Shown here: in pieces, positions 1 through 9,222 of the stretch
How positions within the stretch are numbered: position 1 is the first letter of the stretch
How the letters are laid out: every line of letters starts with the position of its first letter
DNA from: Qaidamihabitans albus
Lineage (GTDB): Bacteria > Actinomycetota > Actinomycetes > Mycobacteriales > Pseudonocardiaceae
Assembly: GCF_016464705.1 (NCBI RefSeq)
Contig: NZ_JAEHOB010000020.1
Span: forward strand, 1-58,930
Length of the DNA stretch: 58,930 nt
Reading direction: 5' to 3'
Program-made: the position numbers and the translations under genes
The notes under the pieces: model-generated
What the model was told of the DNA's origin: nothing
Databases searched by the model: none
What the model saw: only the letters and a program-made list of their open reading frames with translations

Positions 1-265
1 CAACGAACCGGCAACCCACCCAACACCGGACCACCCTTCTAGCTGGTGCTAGCTGGTGAGGTCTCTCTTCCCGTGCCCGCTCTCACACCGGAGGGAGTGT
101 CGATCGAACGGTGTAAGCGGTCTTGGGTGGTTAGCTGGCTGTGCGGGACGGATGCGTCCTTCGAACGTCACCGTGCTTCGCGCCAGTTGACTTCGCTCGG
201 CCCGCCCTCTTGGTCTGCTCGCTGTCGCGGCCGTGGACGCGCCAGCCGCCCCCTTCGGAGATGCG
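1..265. other. Left-edge stretch with no supported gene
   Basis: I see no convincing gene here. TAGCTGGTG is directly repeated with a 10-base period at 40-58. The stretch lies next to a transposase fragment, so it may be insertion-sequence debris, but I could not identify terminal inverted repeats. Confidence 0.3.
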
Positions 266-409
266 ATAGCGGCGCCACCGGTTGACCCACTTTGACGTGC
301 AGGCACGGGAGATGCCGCGCTCTGTGGCCACTGAGCGATCGGGGCGCGTCTCGCAGCGCTCGATGAGCTGTCAGCATCCTTCGCTGAGTGGAGCATTCGG
401 ATGAACCAC
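266..409 (-). mobile_element. IS481-type transposase N-terminal remnant
   Basis: Reading the minus strand from a GTG at 409, the peptide begins VVHPNAPLSEG and hits a stop. After a frame change it continues QLIERCETRP, then ISRACTSKWVNRWRRY. This resembles the N-terminal helix-turn-helix of IS481-family transposases, which usually start with a short VHxNAPL-like segment followed by an ISRAxAxKWVxR helix. Homology stops after about 48 residues. The DDE catalytic domain is absent and the reading frame is broken, so this is a dead fragment. The family assignment rests on motif recognition only. Confidence 0.55.
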
Positions 410-426
410 GTTCTTGCCCTCAGCAT

Positions 427-555
427 CTAGCCGAAGAAGCCGTAGATCTTGCTGATTCGGCCCTGCTCGATCACCACGACATCCCCGCCCGTGGCTGCCG
501 AGGTGTTGGGGTCGACGTAGTACGCGTCTGGGGTGTCGCCGTTCTCACCCGTCAT
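427..555 (-). pseudogene. SnoaL/NTF2-like C-terminal fragment
   Basis: This 42-residue reading frame starts with an ATG that overlaps the stop of the neighbouring oxidoreductase remnant by four bases. Its tail (GGDVVVIEQGRISKIYGFFG) looks like the last two strands of a SnoaL-like nuclear-transport-factor-2 fold, where a VVxxExGRIxxxYxF pattern is typical. The family is normally 110-140 residues, so the N-terminal two thirds are missing. It is probably a deletion product in a decaying region. A free-standing small peptide cannot be excluded. Confidence 0.35.
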
Positions 556-1445
556 GATGTCCTCGGCTCCGGGGTGAACTGCTCGACCAGAGCGGCGTAG
601 CCCTTTCCTGCTTGGCCGGCAGTGATCGCCCGGTCCGCCAGCGCCTTGAACAGCCTGGGGAGGTCCGCGTTGACGCCCAGTCTTTTGCTCTCCTCGACAA
701 GGTGAGCCATTCCGCCCGCATGGGTGGCGAGCGTCGCGTCGTCGGGCGGGTAGGTGCCACTGTCCACCTGGTCGGCATAACCTGCCAGCCACCCGAGCGT
801 TCCCTGCGCCATCTGCACCGCGAACGGCGTGTAGGTGGACGCGTCGACGCCAGCGGTACCGAGCAGGGCCACTCCATGGAGCCAGGCGTTCAAGACGCCC
901 CACATCATGCTCAGGCCGGCGACGTCGTACAGAGCAGACAAGCCGTGGTCCTCACCGAGATAGCTGGCGGTTCCGAGCGCGTCGAGGACGAACTGCTGAC
1001 TGTCGAAGGCGGTCTTGGAGCCGCTCAGCAGGATCACTGCCTCGGCGGTGCCGATGGTCGGTGGGATGGCCATGATCGCACCCGTCCAGATAGTAGGCAC
1101 CTCGTTGCTCGGCCCATCGGGCCATCTCGCGGGCCTGCGCTGAGTCACCCGACGTCAGGTTGACCAGGAGTCGACTGTCGAGCTCGTCGGCGACTGGGGC
1201 CAACGCTTGCTGGAGTGACTGGTAGTCAGAGACGCAAGTGATGGTCACCGGGCTCGCGTTGACCGCACTGTTGGCTGAGTCGGCAAGCAGTGCCCCCCCC
1301 CCCGAGACATCAGTTCCCCTGCTTTGGCGGCCGTGCGGTTCCACACGGTGACCCGATGTCCCGCTTTGAGCAGCGCGCCCGCCAGCGCCCTGCCCATGAG
1401 CCCGAGTCCGATGATTGTCACGTCAGAATCCGTCTGGGAAGCCAT
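552..1445 (-). pseudogene. Imine-reductase-like NAD(P)-binding oxidoreductase, two frameshifts
   Basis: Three overlapping frames together spell one imine reductase / 6-phosphogluconate-dehydrogenase-fold protein of about 290 residues. Frame 1 (from 1445) has the dinucleotide motif IIGLGLMGRALAGALLKAGH followed by VTVWNRT. Frame 2 holds DSRLLVNLTSG and YYLDG. Frame 3 resumes with AIMAIPPTIGTAEAVILLSG and runs to LPRLFKALADRAI and the stop. The first shift falls at an 11-base C run (1293-1303). The second falls at a short GGG (plus strand ccc) near 1081-1083. All family landmarks survive, so the damage is either recent or a sequencing artefact, at least at the homopolymer. A MerR regulator is divergent and was probably its controller. 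Confidence 0.75.
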
Positions 1446-1461
1446 AGCGGCATGGTGGACG

Positions 1462-1477
1462 TTGATACCGGTGTGAA
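1462..1477. promoter_or_regulatory. Candidate MerR operator
   Basis: The imperfect dyad TTGATACCGGTGTGAA has half-sites matching at 6 of 8 positions. It lies between the divergent MerR gene and the oxidoreductase remnant. On the minus strand a TTGACC hexamer immediately precedes it, as in MerR-type promoters where the regulator binds between the -35 and -10. I infer that it serves both genes. Confidence 0.5.
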
Positions 1478-1492
1478 GGTCAAGGAGGAACG

Positions 1493-1897
1493 TTGCATAT
1501 CGGAGAGTTCAGCCGTCGGACTGAGGTCAACGCCCATCAGTTGCGGTACTACGAAGCACAAGGACTGTTGGCGCCGGACCGCACCGGGGCCGGGTACCGC
1601 GTGTACCAGGCGGATGTCGTCAAGGTGAAGCAGATCCGGCACCTCCTCAACGCCGGACTGTCAACCGAGGACATCGCCTACCTGCTGCCATGTGCAACCG
1701 GAGAAACCCCCGAACTCGCCGGCTGCCCCGAGCTCCTGGCAGCCATGCGAACCCGGCTGCGTCGCTTGGACGACCAGGTAGACACGCTGACCCGCTCCCG
1801 AGAGGCGTTAGCCCACTACATCGACGAAGCCGCACGAATCGGCAGCGAGACCTACGGCCCCTTCGGCGCGACCGCGCCGGAGCCAACCCCCGCCTGA
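1493..1897 (+). CDS. MerR-family transcriptional regulator
   Basis: This 134-residue protein opens with the MerR winged-helix signature: IGEFSRRTEVNAHQLRYYEA at residues 3-22, then GLLAPDRTGAGYRVY. The C-terminal half (LRRLDDQVDTLTRSREALAHYI) is the expected dimerisation coiled coil. The start is TTG at 1493 because AAGGAGG lies four bases upstream at 1482-1488. Two cysteines (in LLPCATG and AGCPEL) could be a sensing site, but they do not match a classic metal-binding loop. It is divergent from the broken oxidoreductase, with a dyad between them. MerR proteins twist a long-spacer promoter on effector binding. The effector here is unknown. Confidence 0.85.
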   Translation: MHIGEFSRRTEVNAHQLRYYEAQGLLAPDRTGAGYRVYQADVVKVKQIRHLLNAGLSTEDIAYLLPCATGETPELAGCPELLAAMRTRLRRLDDQVDTLTRSREALAHYIDEAARIGSETYGPFGATAPEPTPA

Positions 1898-1959
1898 GCA
1901 GGCCAACAGACCCGGCTATCGACCAGATCCGACGGCATCAACATCCTGCTCCGCAACAC

Positions 1960-2332
1960 CTAGTCCGGAGGGTGGTCGCCGGTCGCCCCGTCGATCAGCT
2001 CGCGGAGGATGTCCAGATGGCCCGCGTGCCGGGCCGTCTCCTCGATCATGTGGATGAGCACCCACCGCATCGACACGCTCTCGCCGAACGAGGCCGTGCC
2101 GACGCCCGCGACGTCGAGTTCGCCGATCACCCTGTCTGCGGCGGCCCGTGCCCGCCCGTAGAACCGGGGGATGTCGGCCGTCGTCTCGTGCGGCTCCGGA
2201 CGGTGTCGTCGGCTTCCGCAGCCGCTCGTCGTCGACGCCGTCGAGCTTCCACAGCACCACGTCGCGGTGCCGCTCCAGGCTTGCGTGCAGGCTTTCCTTC
2301 TCGGCACCGGTGAACGGCACTCGGCGGCTCAT
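1960..2332 (-). pseudogene. DinB/DUF664 family protein with internal deletion and frameshift
   Basis: The N-terminal frame starts at 2332 with [20 protein letters not shown] and [19 protein letters not shown] second frame continues [20 protein letters not shown], then [20 protein letters not shown] and [10 protein letters not shown]. Both halves are typical of actinobacterial DUF664 DinB-fold proteins (about 165-170 residues, putative metal-binding four-helix bundles). The middle of roughly 45-55 residues, which normally holds the LLGLVKHLA...WF helix and the first metal-ligand His, is missing at the junction near 2205. The sum is only about 123 residues and the frames differ. I conclude that a deletion inactivated the gene. 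Confidence 0.7.
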
Positions 2333-2395
2333 CCGCGGACGTAGCAGCCGGGTCCGACCGCGCCGCCGGTCTTCGCCCGCGCGGTAGCCTCCGGC

Positions 2396-3274
2396 TCAGT
2401 CCAGCGGAAGCGGCAGCACGTCGCCCGTCGCCTCCCGGAGCGCATCCCGCATCGCCACGCGGGGGGCAGGCAGACCCGTGAACTGCTCGACCTGGCCGAA
2501 GGCCTGATGCAGCAGCATGTCCAGCCCGGTGGCGACGCGGCCGCCACGATCGCCGACCGCCTCCGCGAGCGGCGTCGGCCAAGGGTGATAGATCACGTCG
2601 AGCACGCACCGCACCGCGGCGAGCTGCGCGAGATGCGGGACGACGGCGTCCGGCGGCACCGTGTTCACCAGCGCGGCGGCACCTGCCACGGCCTCGGCGA
2701 AGTCAGTGTCCGACCAGCGCAGGACCTCTGCCGACAGCCCCGCCCGCGCCGCGGCGGTGGCCGTCTCCGCCGCTCGCGCGGGCTCCCGCACGATCAACCG
2801 CACCCGCGTCAGCCCGAGATCGGCGAGGCCGGCGACGACCGCCGCGGCGGTGCCGCCCGCGCCGAGCACGACCGCGGTGTCACCGTCCGGCCGGAATCCG
2901 CCCGCGGTCCGCAGCGCGCCCACCACCCCGTCGACGTCGGTGCAGTCGGCGCGCCAGCCACCCGAGTCGAGGCGCACCAGAGTGTTGGCCGCCCCCACGG
3001 CCGAAGCGCGCTCGGTGGCCTCCGCGGCAAACTCCAGCGCGGCCCGCTTGCCCGGCATCGTCACCGACAGCCCGGCCCACTCCGGGCCGAGCCCGCTCAC
3101 CAGAGCGGGCAGGCCCTCGGCGTCCACCTCGATGCGGTCGTAGCTCCAGCCACCGAGGCCGAGGGCACGGTAGGCCGCACCGTGCAGCGCCGGTGACAGC
3201 GAGTGCGCCACCGGGCTGCCGAGAACGGCCGCGCGGCGCACGCTGCCCGTCTCCGACACCCGATCAGAAGACAC
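2396..3274 (-). CDS. aroE: Shikimate dehydrogenase (NADP-dependent)
   Basis: This enzyme reduces 3-dehydroshikimate to shikimate in the chorismate pathway, in the cytoplasm. It is 292 residues, slightly longer than the usual 270-290. The shikimate-binding SLSP motif is at residues 25-28, the catalytic lysine in MPGKR is K76, and the catalytic aspartate in DCTDVDG is about D113. The nucleotide-binding glycine loop GAGGTA is at about 138-143. The chosen GTG at 3274 overlaps the end of mltG by 11 bases. A second GTG at 3259 is possible. It is the last gene of the alaS-ruvX-mltG-aroE run, with overlaps throughout, which suggests one transcript. Confidence 0.95.
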   Translation of the reverse strand: MSSDRVSETGSVRRAAVLGSPVAHSLSPALHGAAYRALGLGGWSYDRIEVDAEGLPALVSGLGPEWAGLSVTMPGKRAALEFAAEATERASAVGAANTLVRLDSGGWRADCTDVDGVVGALRTAGGFRPDGDTAVVLGAGGTAAAVVAGLADLGLTRVRLIVREPARAAETATAAARAGLSAEVLRWSDTDFAEAVAGAAALVNTVPPDAVVPHLAQLAAVRCVLDVIYHPWPTPLAEAVGDRGGRVATGLDMLLHQAFGQVEQFTGLPAPRVAMRDALREATGDVLPLPLD

Positions 3275-4856
3275 CGCGGGCCTGTGCGTCCGCCACGTTT
3301 CTCTGGTGTTCCTCCAGAGTGGACGAGAAGCACGACAGACCGTTCTCCTCGCATTTCACGAAGAACACCCAGTCCCCGTCCGCAGGCTGGGTGGCAGCAG
3401 TGATCGCCTCGTTGCTCGGCGCCGAGATCGGCGTCGGGGGCAGCCCCGTGTTCTGGTACGTGTTGTACGCACCGGCCCTGGCCCGGTCCTCCGGCGTCGT
3501 CCGCACGGCGGGGCGGTCGAGCACGTAGTTCACGGTCGAGTCCATCTCCAGCCGCATGCCCTCGTCCATCCGGTTGTAGATGACGCGGGAGACCTTCTCG
3601 AAGTCGGTCTTCACGCCCTCTCGCTCGATCACGGAGGCGATCACCAGGATCTCGTAAGGGCTGTAGCCGCTGTCGCCGGCAACATCCGGCAGCCCCGCGG
3701 CCTGCAGGCGCAGCGCGGACTTCTGGAGCACCTCGGTGAGCAGTGTCCGCGCGTCCCAGCCAGGCCTTACGTGGTACACGCCGGGCGCGATCAGGCCCTC
3801 CAGCCTGCGGCCCTCCGGGGCCGCCGCCGCGTCGCCCGCCGCCCATTCCGGCACACCCAGCTCGGCGAGGTCCGCCGTGCCGGCGACCTGCCGCAGCTCC
3901 TCGGCCGGCACGCAGGTGCTCTCCCCGTTGAGGTCCGTGCAGGAAGCCTTGGACAACAGCGAGTACACGCCGTCGGTCACCGTTCCGTCGGGCTGCGTGA
4001 TGTCGTCGAGTTGCGTGCCCGCCCGCAGCTGCAGCTCGCCCACCCGCGTGTCGGGCTGCACCAGCCGGTTGACCGCGTTCTCCCCCGACGACTTGGTCTT
4101 CATGACGTAGTAGCCGGGCTGGATGCTGAGGATGCGGTTGTCCTCCTCGCTCGCCGCGACGAACGCCTTCGCGCTGGCGACCACGTCAAGCTCGGCGAGC
4201 TTGTCGCCGATCGCACGGGTCGAGTCGCCCTCCTCGATCTCGAGCAGGACGTCCCGCTCCCCCGCGCCCTCGTAGTCGTCGTAGCCGAAGCCGAGGACCT
4301 CGCGGGCGCCGTAGAAGGCACCCACGCCGAGCAGCACGATCACCGCGAGCGCGGCGATCCAGCCGAGGAACCGTTTCCCGCGCCGCGGCCTGCGCTCGCG
4401 TCGATCGGGGCGCTCGTCGTCGATGTACTCGGGCTCGGCGCGCTCGTCGTAGAAGCCGTCCTCGTCGTCATAGTCGCCGAAGTCGTCGGGGTCGCCGTAG
4501 CGGTCGTCGACGATCTCCTCGTCGAGCAGATCGTCGTACTCCTCGTCGGCGAACAGGTCTGGGCCGAGGTCGAGCACCTCGGTGGGGTTCTCGTCCGGCG
4601 GCACGCCGTCGTTGGCCGACCGGCGGCGGCGCCGCGGCGCATCCGGGCGCCGGGCAGGCGGCCGGACCGGCCGTTCCGCGGGCGGGTGCCCGGGTTCCGG
4701 AGCGCCGTGCCGGGGCCGCCGGGGCGGCGGGCGGCGCGCGGCGGGCGGCGGCTCCGCAGGCATGGGCCGCTCGGGAGGCGGCCGGTCACCTGGCGGCGGC
4801 ACCTGGGGCGGACGCGCGCGCCGCCGGCCGCCGTTGCGGTCGTAGGGGTCGGTCAC
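3264..4856 (-). CDS. mltG: Endolytic murein transglycosylase MltG
   Basis: MltG cleaves nascent peptidoglycan glycan strands near the membrane and sets strand length. The protein is 530 residues. It has a long Pro/Arg-rich then acidic disordered cytoplasmic tail (1-160), one membrane helix at about 163-183, a LysM-like region at about 200-280, and the YceG catalytic domain. The catalytic glutamate is E411 in IASVIEREG, followed by the conserved VIYNRM and LEMDSTVNY segments. The start overlaps the stop of ruvX by four bases (ATGA), so translation is probably coupled. The extended acidic tail is common in actinobacterial members and may be a docking or phosphorylation region (inference). Confidence 0.93.
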   Translation of the reverse strand: MTDPYDRNGGRRRARPPQVPPPGDRPPPERPMPAEPPPAARRPPPRRPRHGAPEPGHPPAERPVRPPARRPDAPRRRRRSANDGVPPDENPTEVLDLGPDLFADEEYDDLLDEEIVDDRYGDPDDFGDYDDEDGFYDERAEPEYIDDERPDRRERRPRRGKRFLGWIAALAVIVLLGVGAFYGAREVLGFGYDDYEGAGERDVLLEIEEGDSTRAIGDKLAELDVVASAKAFVAASEEDNRILSIQPGYYVMKTKSSGENAVNRLVQPDTRVGELQLRAGTQLDDITQPDGTVTDGVYSLLSKASCTDLNGESTCVPAEELRQVAGTADLAELGVPEWAAGDAAAAPEGRRLEGLIAPGVYHVRPGWDARTLLTEVLQKSALRLQAAGLPDVAGDSGYSPYEILVIASVIEREGVKTDFEKVSRVIYNRMDEGMRLEMDSTVNYVLDRPAVRTTPEDRARAGAYNTYQNTGLPPTPISAPSNEAITAATQPADGDWVFFVKCEENGLSCFSSTLEEHQRNVADAQARGVF

Positions 4857-5347
4857 GAGCCCGCTCCCCTCGCGATCGCCGCGCCACGCGCGTCGAGCCA
4901 GCCCTGCAGGATCTCCACCGCCGCGGCCTGATCGACCACCGCGCGCTGCTTGCGGCCCTTGACGCCACGCTGGGACAGCATCCGACTCGCGCTGACGGTG
5001 CTCAGCCGCTCGTCGGCCAGCCGCACCGGCACGGGAGCGATCCGCTCCGCGACACGCCGGGCGTACTCGCCCGCGGTCACGGCCGCGGCGCCGTGCCGGT
5101 CCGCCAGCGTCCTCGGCAGTCCCACGATCACCTCGACCACCTCGTGTTCGGTGACAAGCCTCGCCAGCTCGTGGACGTCACTGTCGTTGTCCGCATCACG
5201 CGACAGCGTAACGAGCGGGCTGGCCAGGATCGGCGCGGGATCGCTCAGTGCGACACCGACCCGGACGGAACCGACATCGACGGCGAGCCGTCGGCCGGCC
5301 CCGGGATCCTGCTCCCCGGGCCGATCCGGCCGGACATCCTCGCTCAC
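4853..5347 (-). CDS. ruvX: RuvX/YqgF-type Holliday-junction resolvase-like nuclease
   Basis: This 164-residue RNase H-fold protein carries [15 protein letters not shown] (about 23-37), whose first Asp is the catalytic metal ligand. It then has [16 protein letters not shown] and [16 protein letters not shown]. The family acts on pre-16S rRNA processing and has been proposed to act on recombination intermediates. Which role applies here is not visible in the sequence. The GTG start overlaps the alaS stop by four bases, and its own stop overlaps the mltG start. The position between alaS and mltG is the standard actinobacterial order. Confidence 0.93.
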   Translation of the reverse strand: MSEDVRPDRPGEQDPGAGRRLAVDVGSVRVGVALSDPAPILASPLVTLSRDADNDSDVHELARLVTEHEVVEVIVGLPRTLADRHGAAAVTAGEYARRVAERIAPVPVRLADERLSTVSASRMLSQRGVKGRKQRAVVDQAAAVEILQGWLDARGAAIARGAGS

Positions 5348-8013
5348 CCCGCGGACGCCGCGCTGACCGCGTTCCGCAGCGCCTCGATGGCCTGTTCGAC
5401 GCCCGCCGGGTTGGTGCCGCCGCCCTGTGCCATGTCGGCCTTGCCGCCGCCGCGGCCGCCGACCGCCCCGGCGAACGCGGGCACCAGGCTGCCCGCCGCG
5501 AGTCCCTTGTCCCGCGCCGCAGCGGTCGTCGCGACGACGAAGCTCACCTTCTCGCCGGACGGTGCGAACAGCGCGACGACACCCGGCCGCGAGCCGAGCC
5601 GGTTGCGGACCTCGCCCGCCAGCGCACGCACTCCACCGGCGTCGATGCCGTCGGCGAGCCGTTCCGCCACCAGCGCGACCCCGCCGACGTCCTTGGCCTT
5701 CTCGGCAAGCGAGCCCGCGGAACCGAGCACCTGCTGTACGCGCAGCTGCTCGATCTCCTTCTCCGCGCTGCGCAGGCGCTGGATCATGTCGTCGACCCGC
5801 GCCGGGAGCTGGTCGGTCGGCACCTTCAGAGTGCCGGCCAGTTGCGACACCAGCAGCTGCTCCTTGCGGACGTAACGCAGCGCGTCCTGCCCGACGAGCG
5901 CCTCGACGCGGTGGACCCCGGACCCGATCGACGAGTCACCGACGAGCTTGACCAGCCCGAGCTGGCCGATCCGCTCGACGTGCGTCCCACCGCACAGCTC
6001 GCGCGAGTAGTCGCCCATGTCGACGACCCGCACCTCGTTGCCGTACTTCTCGCCGAATAGCGCGATGGCGCCGAGTTCGAGCGCCTTGTCCTTCGTGGTG
6101 GTGTAGGCCTGCACCTCGACGTCGGTCTGCAGGTAGTCGTTGACCTCTTCCTCGACCTCGGTGAGCACGTCGGCCGACACCGCACCAGGTGTGGTGAAGT
6201 CGAACCGCATCCGGCCGGGCGAGTTCAGCGAACCGGCCTGCGTGGCGCGGCGGCCGTAGGCACCACGCACCGCCGCGTGCACCAGGTGGGTGGCCGAGTG
6301 CGAGCGCGCGATGGCCGACCGCCGGGTCGCGTCGACCGAGGCGGTGAGCTCGGTGTCCACGCCGACCTCACCGGCGAGCACCTCGACCCGGTGCACGAAC
6401 AGTCCGGGCACGAGCCGCTGCACGTCGTGCACCTTCAGCTCCACACCGCCCCCGACGAGCACACCGGTGTCGGCGATCTGGCCACCGCTCTCCGCGTAGA
6501 ACGGGGTGCGGTCGAGGATCAGCTCGGCCTTGCCGCCCTCGCCGACACTGCGCACGGGCACGCCGTCGGAGAGCAGGCCGATCACCCGCGTGCTCGCCTG
6601 CAGGTCGGTGTAGCCGAGAAACCTGGTCTCGCCGTGGTCCTCGAGCACCTGGCGATACACCGACAGGTCGCCGTGCCCGGCCTTACGGGAGGCGGCGTCG
6701 GCCTTGGCCCGCTGCCGCTGTTCCTCCATCAGCGTGCGGAAACCGTCCTCGTCGACCGAGAGCCCCTGCTCGGCGGCCATCTCGAGGGTCAGGTCGATCG
6801 GGAAGCCGTAGGTGTCGTGCAGCTGGAAGGCCTTGTCCCCGGCCAGCACGTCCCCGCCCGACCGCTTGGTCTGCTCGGCGGCGAGGTCGAAGATGCGCGA
6901 GCCGCTGGTCAGCGTCGCCAGGAAGGTCTCCTCCTCGGCGCGCATGACGTCGCTGATCCGGTCGTAGTCGCGGGCGATCTCCGGGTACGACGGGGCCATC
7001 GCGTCGCGGACGATCGCGGCGAACTCCGGCAGCACCGGTTCGTGCACGCCGAGCAGCCGCATCGAGCGCACGATGCGGCGCAGCAGCCGGCGCAGGACGT
7101 AGCCGCGGGCCTCGTTGCCCGGTGTGACGCCGTCGCCGATGAGCATCACGCCGGAGCGGGCGTGGTCGGCGATGACCCGGAACCGGACGTCGTCGGTGTG
7201 GTCGGCGCCGTAACGGCGGCCGGAGAACTCCTCGGCGCGGGCGATGACCGGCCGGACCAGGTCGGTCTCGTAGACGTTCGCCACACCCTGCAGCAGGTAG
7301 GCGACCCGCTCGACGCCCATGCCGGTGTCGATGTTCTTCTTCGGCAGCTCACCGATCACCGGGTGGCCCTTCTTCGGGCTGCCCTCGCCCCGGATGTCCT
7401 GCATGAACACCAGGTTCCAGATCTCCAGGTAGCGGTCCTCGTCGACGACGGGGCCGCCCTCGCGGCCGTACTCGGGACCGCGGTCGTAGTAGATCTCCGA
7501 ACACGGGCCGCCCGGGCCGGGCACGCCCATGTCCCAGTAGTTGTCCTCGGCGCCGCGGAACTGGATGCGCTCGGACGGCAGCCCCGCGATGTCCCGCCAG
7601 AGCGCGGCCGTCTCGGCGTCGTGCTCGTACACGGTGGCCCAGATACGGCCGGGGTCGAAGCCGAAGCCACCCTCGTCCTGCGAGCCGGTGATCAGCTCCC
7701 AGGCACGCTCGATCGCGCCTTCCTTGAAGTAGTCGCCGAAGGAGAAGTTCCCGGCCATCTGGAAGAACGTGTTGTGCCGCGTGGTCTTGCCGACCTCGTC
7801 GATGTCGCCGGTGCGCACGCACTTCTGCACGCTCGTCGCCCGCGGGTACGGCGGCGGCACCTCGCCGAGGAAGTACGGCTTGAACTGCACCATCCCGGCG
7901 TTGACGAACAGCAGGGTCGGGTCGTCCAGGATCAGCGAGGCACTGGGCACCCTGGTGTGCCCGTGCTTCTCGAAGTGCTCCAGGAACCGTTTGTTGATCT
8001 CGTGAGTTTCCAC
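5344..8013 (-). CDS. alaS: Alanine-tRNA ligase
   Basis: AlaRS charges tRNA-Ala and hydrolyses mischarged Ser- and Gly-tRNA. With the GTG start at 8013 the protein is 889 residues. I prefer this start because AAGGA lies five bases upstream and homologues begin [10 protein letters not shown]; an ATG/GTG 30 bases further upstream adds ten residues with no family match. Visible landmarks are [15 protein letters not shown] in the catalytic domain, [20 protein letters not shown], the editing-domain zinc ligands in [10 protein letters not shown] and ELCGGTHV, and a C-terminal C-Ala domain ending [13 protein letters not shown]-like (here [14 protein letters not shown]). Confidence 0.96.
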   Translation of the reverse strand: METHEINKRFLEHFEKHGHTRVPSASLILDDPTLLFVNAGMVQFKPYFLGEVPPPYPRATSVQKCVRTGDIDEVGKTTRHNTFFQMAGNFSFGDYFKEGAIERAWELITGSQDEGGFGFDPGRIWATVYEHDAETAALWRDIAGLPSERIQFRGAEDNYWDMGVPGPGGPCSEIYYDRGPEYGREGGPVVDEDRYLEIWNLVFMQDIRGEGSPKKGHPVIGELPKKNIDTGMGVERVAYLLQGVANVYETDLVRPVIARAEEFSGRRYGADHTDDVRFRVIADHARSGVMLIGDGVTPGNEARGYVLRRLLRRIVRSMRLLGVHEPVLPEFAAIVRDAMAPSYPEIARDYDRISDVMRAEEETFLATLTSGSRIFDLAAEQTKRSGGDVLAGDKAFQLHDTYGFPIDLTLEMAAEQGLSVDEDGFRTLMEEQRQRAKADAASRKAGHGDLSVYRQVLEDHGETRFLGYTDLQASTRVIGLLSDGVPVRSVGEGGKAELILDRTPFYAESGGQIADTGVLVGGGVELKVHDVQRLVPGLFVHRVEVLAGEVGVDTELTASVDATRRSAIARSHSATHLVHAAVRGAYGRRATQAGSLNSPGRMRFDFTTPGAVSADVLTEVEEEVNDYLQTDVEVQAYTTTKDKALELGAIALFGEKYGNEVRVVDMGDYSRELCGGTHVERIGQLGLVKLVGDSSIGSGVHRVEALVGQDALRYVRKEQLLVSQLAGTLKVPTDQLPARVDDMIQRLRSAEKEIEQLRVQQVLGSAGSLAEKAKDVGGVALVAERLADGIDAGGVRALAGEVRNRLGSRPGVVALFAPSGEKVSFVVATTAAARDKGLAAGSLVPAFAGAVGGRGGGKADMAQGGGTNPAGVEQAIEALRNAVSAASAG

Positions 8014-8166
8014 TGTCTTCCTTGCGGTGAGGCTGGGCGGCACGCGTCGTGCGCCGTGCCGGATTCTCGGTGCCTTCCCAAGCCCGCGAGGCGATCCGGT
8101 CGCCGGGGCTTCCGGCAGGCAGGGCGGTCGGGACGGCGGCGGAGAGCGCGCGGCGCTACGGCCGGA

Positions 8167-8484
8167 TCAGCCCTCCGCCCGGCGCGCTCGCCGGGCGGCG
8201 GACTCGGCGGCGTGCCGTCCGGCGGGCACATCCCGGCGCGGGGTCACGGTCCGCGGCAACCCCGAGCGCTGCTCCACCACGTCGTTCAGCTCCTGCTCCC
8301 GCTCACTCATTCCGGCGCGCACGTCAGCGCCGAAAGTTCCGAGGGCGCCGGCCAGCTCGCTGATGGCCTCCCCCAAGTTCGAGGCTAACCCCGCCGGGCT
8401 GGCTTGACGAGCGGTTTCGGTCGCCTTCCGGGACAGTGCGACGCCCGCGGCGACGCCCACGCCGAGCCAGAACAGCCGCTTCAT
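8167..8484 (-). CDS. Small membrane-associated actinobacterial protein (DUF6167-like)
   Basis: This 105-residue protein has an N-terminal hydrophobic segment (LFWLGVGVAAGVALSR, about 4-19). A helical stretch follows with LGEAISELAGALGTFGADVR, then a basic, Arg-rich tail. Its start overlaps the stop of the DUF948 gene by four bases, so the pair is co-translated. The same pair is typically found between rarA and alaS in actinobacteria. The function is unknown. The single anchor and helical body suggest a partner or accessory of the DUF948 protein. Confidence 0.75.
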   Translation of the reverse strand: MKRLFWLGVGVAAGVALSRKATETARQASPAGLASNLGEAISELAGALGTFGADVRAGMSEREQELNDVVEQRSGLPRTVTPRRDVPAGRHAAESAARRARRAEG

Positions 8485-8891
8485 CGCTTCCTGCCCTTCA
8501 GCCCGCGGCGCTTGTGCTTGCCGTCGGCGGCGGCCTTGCCCCCGTTCCGGCGCGCCCGCACGGCCTTGCTGATGCCGTACGACAGCGCCGCCGTCTTCAC
8601 CAGCGGGCCGCCGAGCGTCGCGGTGAACACCGAGGACAGGGCCGAGACGTTGCCCGACACCGTCTGCGCGTTGGCCGTGATGCCATCCACCCGCTCCAGC
8701 TGGGTGTTGACGTGCGTGATCGTGTCGTTCGCTCCGTGCAGCAACGGATCGGTGTTCTCGTGTGCCTTACGGATCGCGATCGTCGCCTCGTCGAGCGTGC
8801 GACCGAGCTTGATCAACGGGATCGCCAGCAACAACACCAGCAGCACGAAGGCGCCTGCGGCGATCAACGCGGCGATCTGCCCTGCCGACAC
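8481..8891 (-). CDS. DUF948 domain-containing membrane protein
   Basis: The 136-residue protein has an N-terminal transmembrane helix (IAALIAAGAFVLLVLLLAIP, about 6-25). It is followed by the DUF948 heptad-rich region, containing LGRTLDEATIAI and LERVDGITANAQTVSGNVSA, and a highly basic tail. The GTG start at 8891 has GGAGGAGGG upstream. DUF948 proteins are predicted cell-envelope coiled coils with no assigned reaction. It heads a two-gene unit with the DUF6167-like gene and lies 327 bases downstream of rarA, on the same strand. Confidence 0.82.
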   Translation of the reverse strand: MSAGQIAALIAAGAFVLLVLLLAIPLIKLGRTLDEATIAIRKAHENTDPLLHGANDTITHVNTQLERVDGITANAQTVSGNVSALSSVFTATLGGPLVKTAALSYGISKAVRARRNGGKAAADGKHKRRGLKGRKR

Positions 8892-8907
8892 GTGCCCTCC
8901 TCCAAGT

Positions 8908-9222
8908 TCAATGGCGACGCCAATTGCCGGTCAGGCTACCGCGCTCCGCCGCGTGCGGCCGGGCGGGCCTGGCGTTGCCATCACTCAGCGCTTCGGCACC
9001 ACGACGCTTCGGTACAGCGCCGCTGTCCCGCGGTTCCTCCGGACCGGATCCGAGCACGATCAGCTCACCCTTCTCGGCGGGCTGTCTCGTCCGAGCACGG
9101 TGCTCATCTGCAACCGCACCGTCTCCGGGGCCGGTATCGGCGGCCCCATCACGCCGGTGCCCAGTACGGCGAACGGTCGGCTGCTCCGCCGTTCGCCGCT
9201 CCTTTCCCTCCGGATGGGTCAC
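8908..9222 (-). CDS. Possible small hypothetical protein
   Basis: A 104-residue frame begins with a GTG that overlaps the rarA stop by four bases (GTGA) and ends 17 bases before the DUF948 start. The composition is charged and disorder-like, with only one hydrophobic patch ([14 protein letters not shown]). I recognise no family. The coupling to rarA argues for a gene. The bland composition and a comparable frame on the other strand argue against it. Confidence 0.35.
   Translation of the reverse strand: MTHPEGKERRTAEQPTVRRTGHRRDGAADTGPGDGAVADEHRARTRQPAEKGELIVLGSGPEEPRDSGAVPKRRGAEALSDGNARPARPHAAERGSLTGNWRRH

Noticed and set aside
3306-4931. A 541-codon plus-strand frame
   Set aside because: It is antisense to mltG. 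The composition is Arg/Val/Asp-rich with no family match, a third-position GC shadow.
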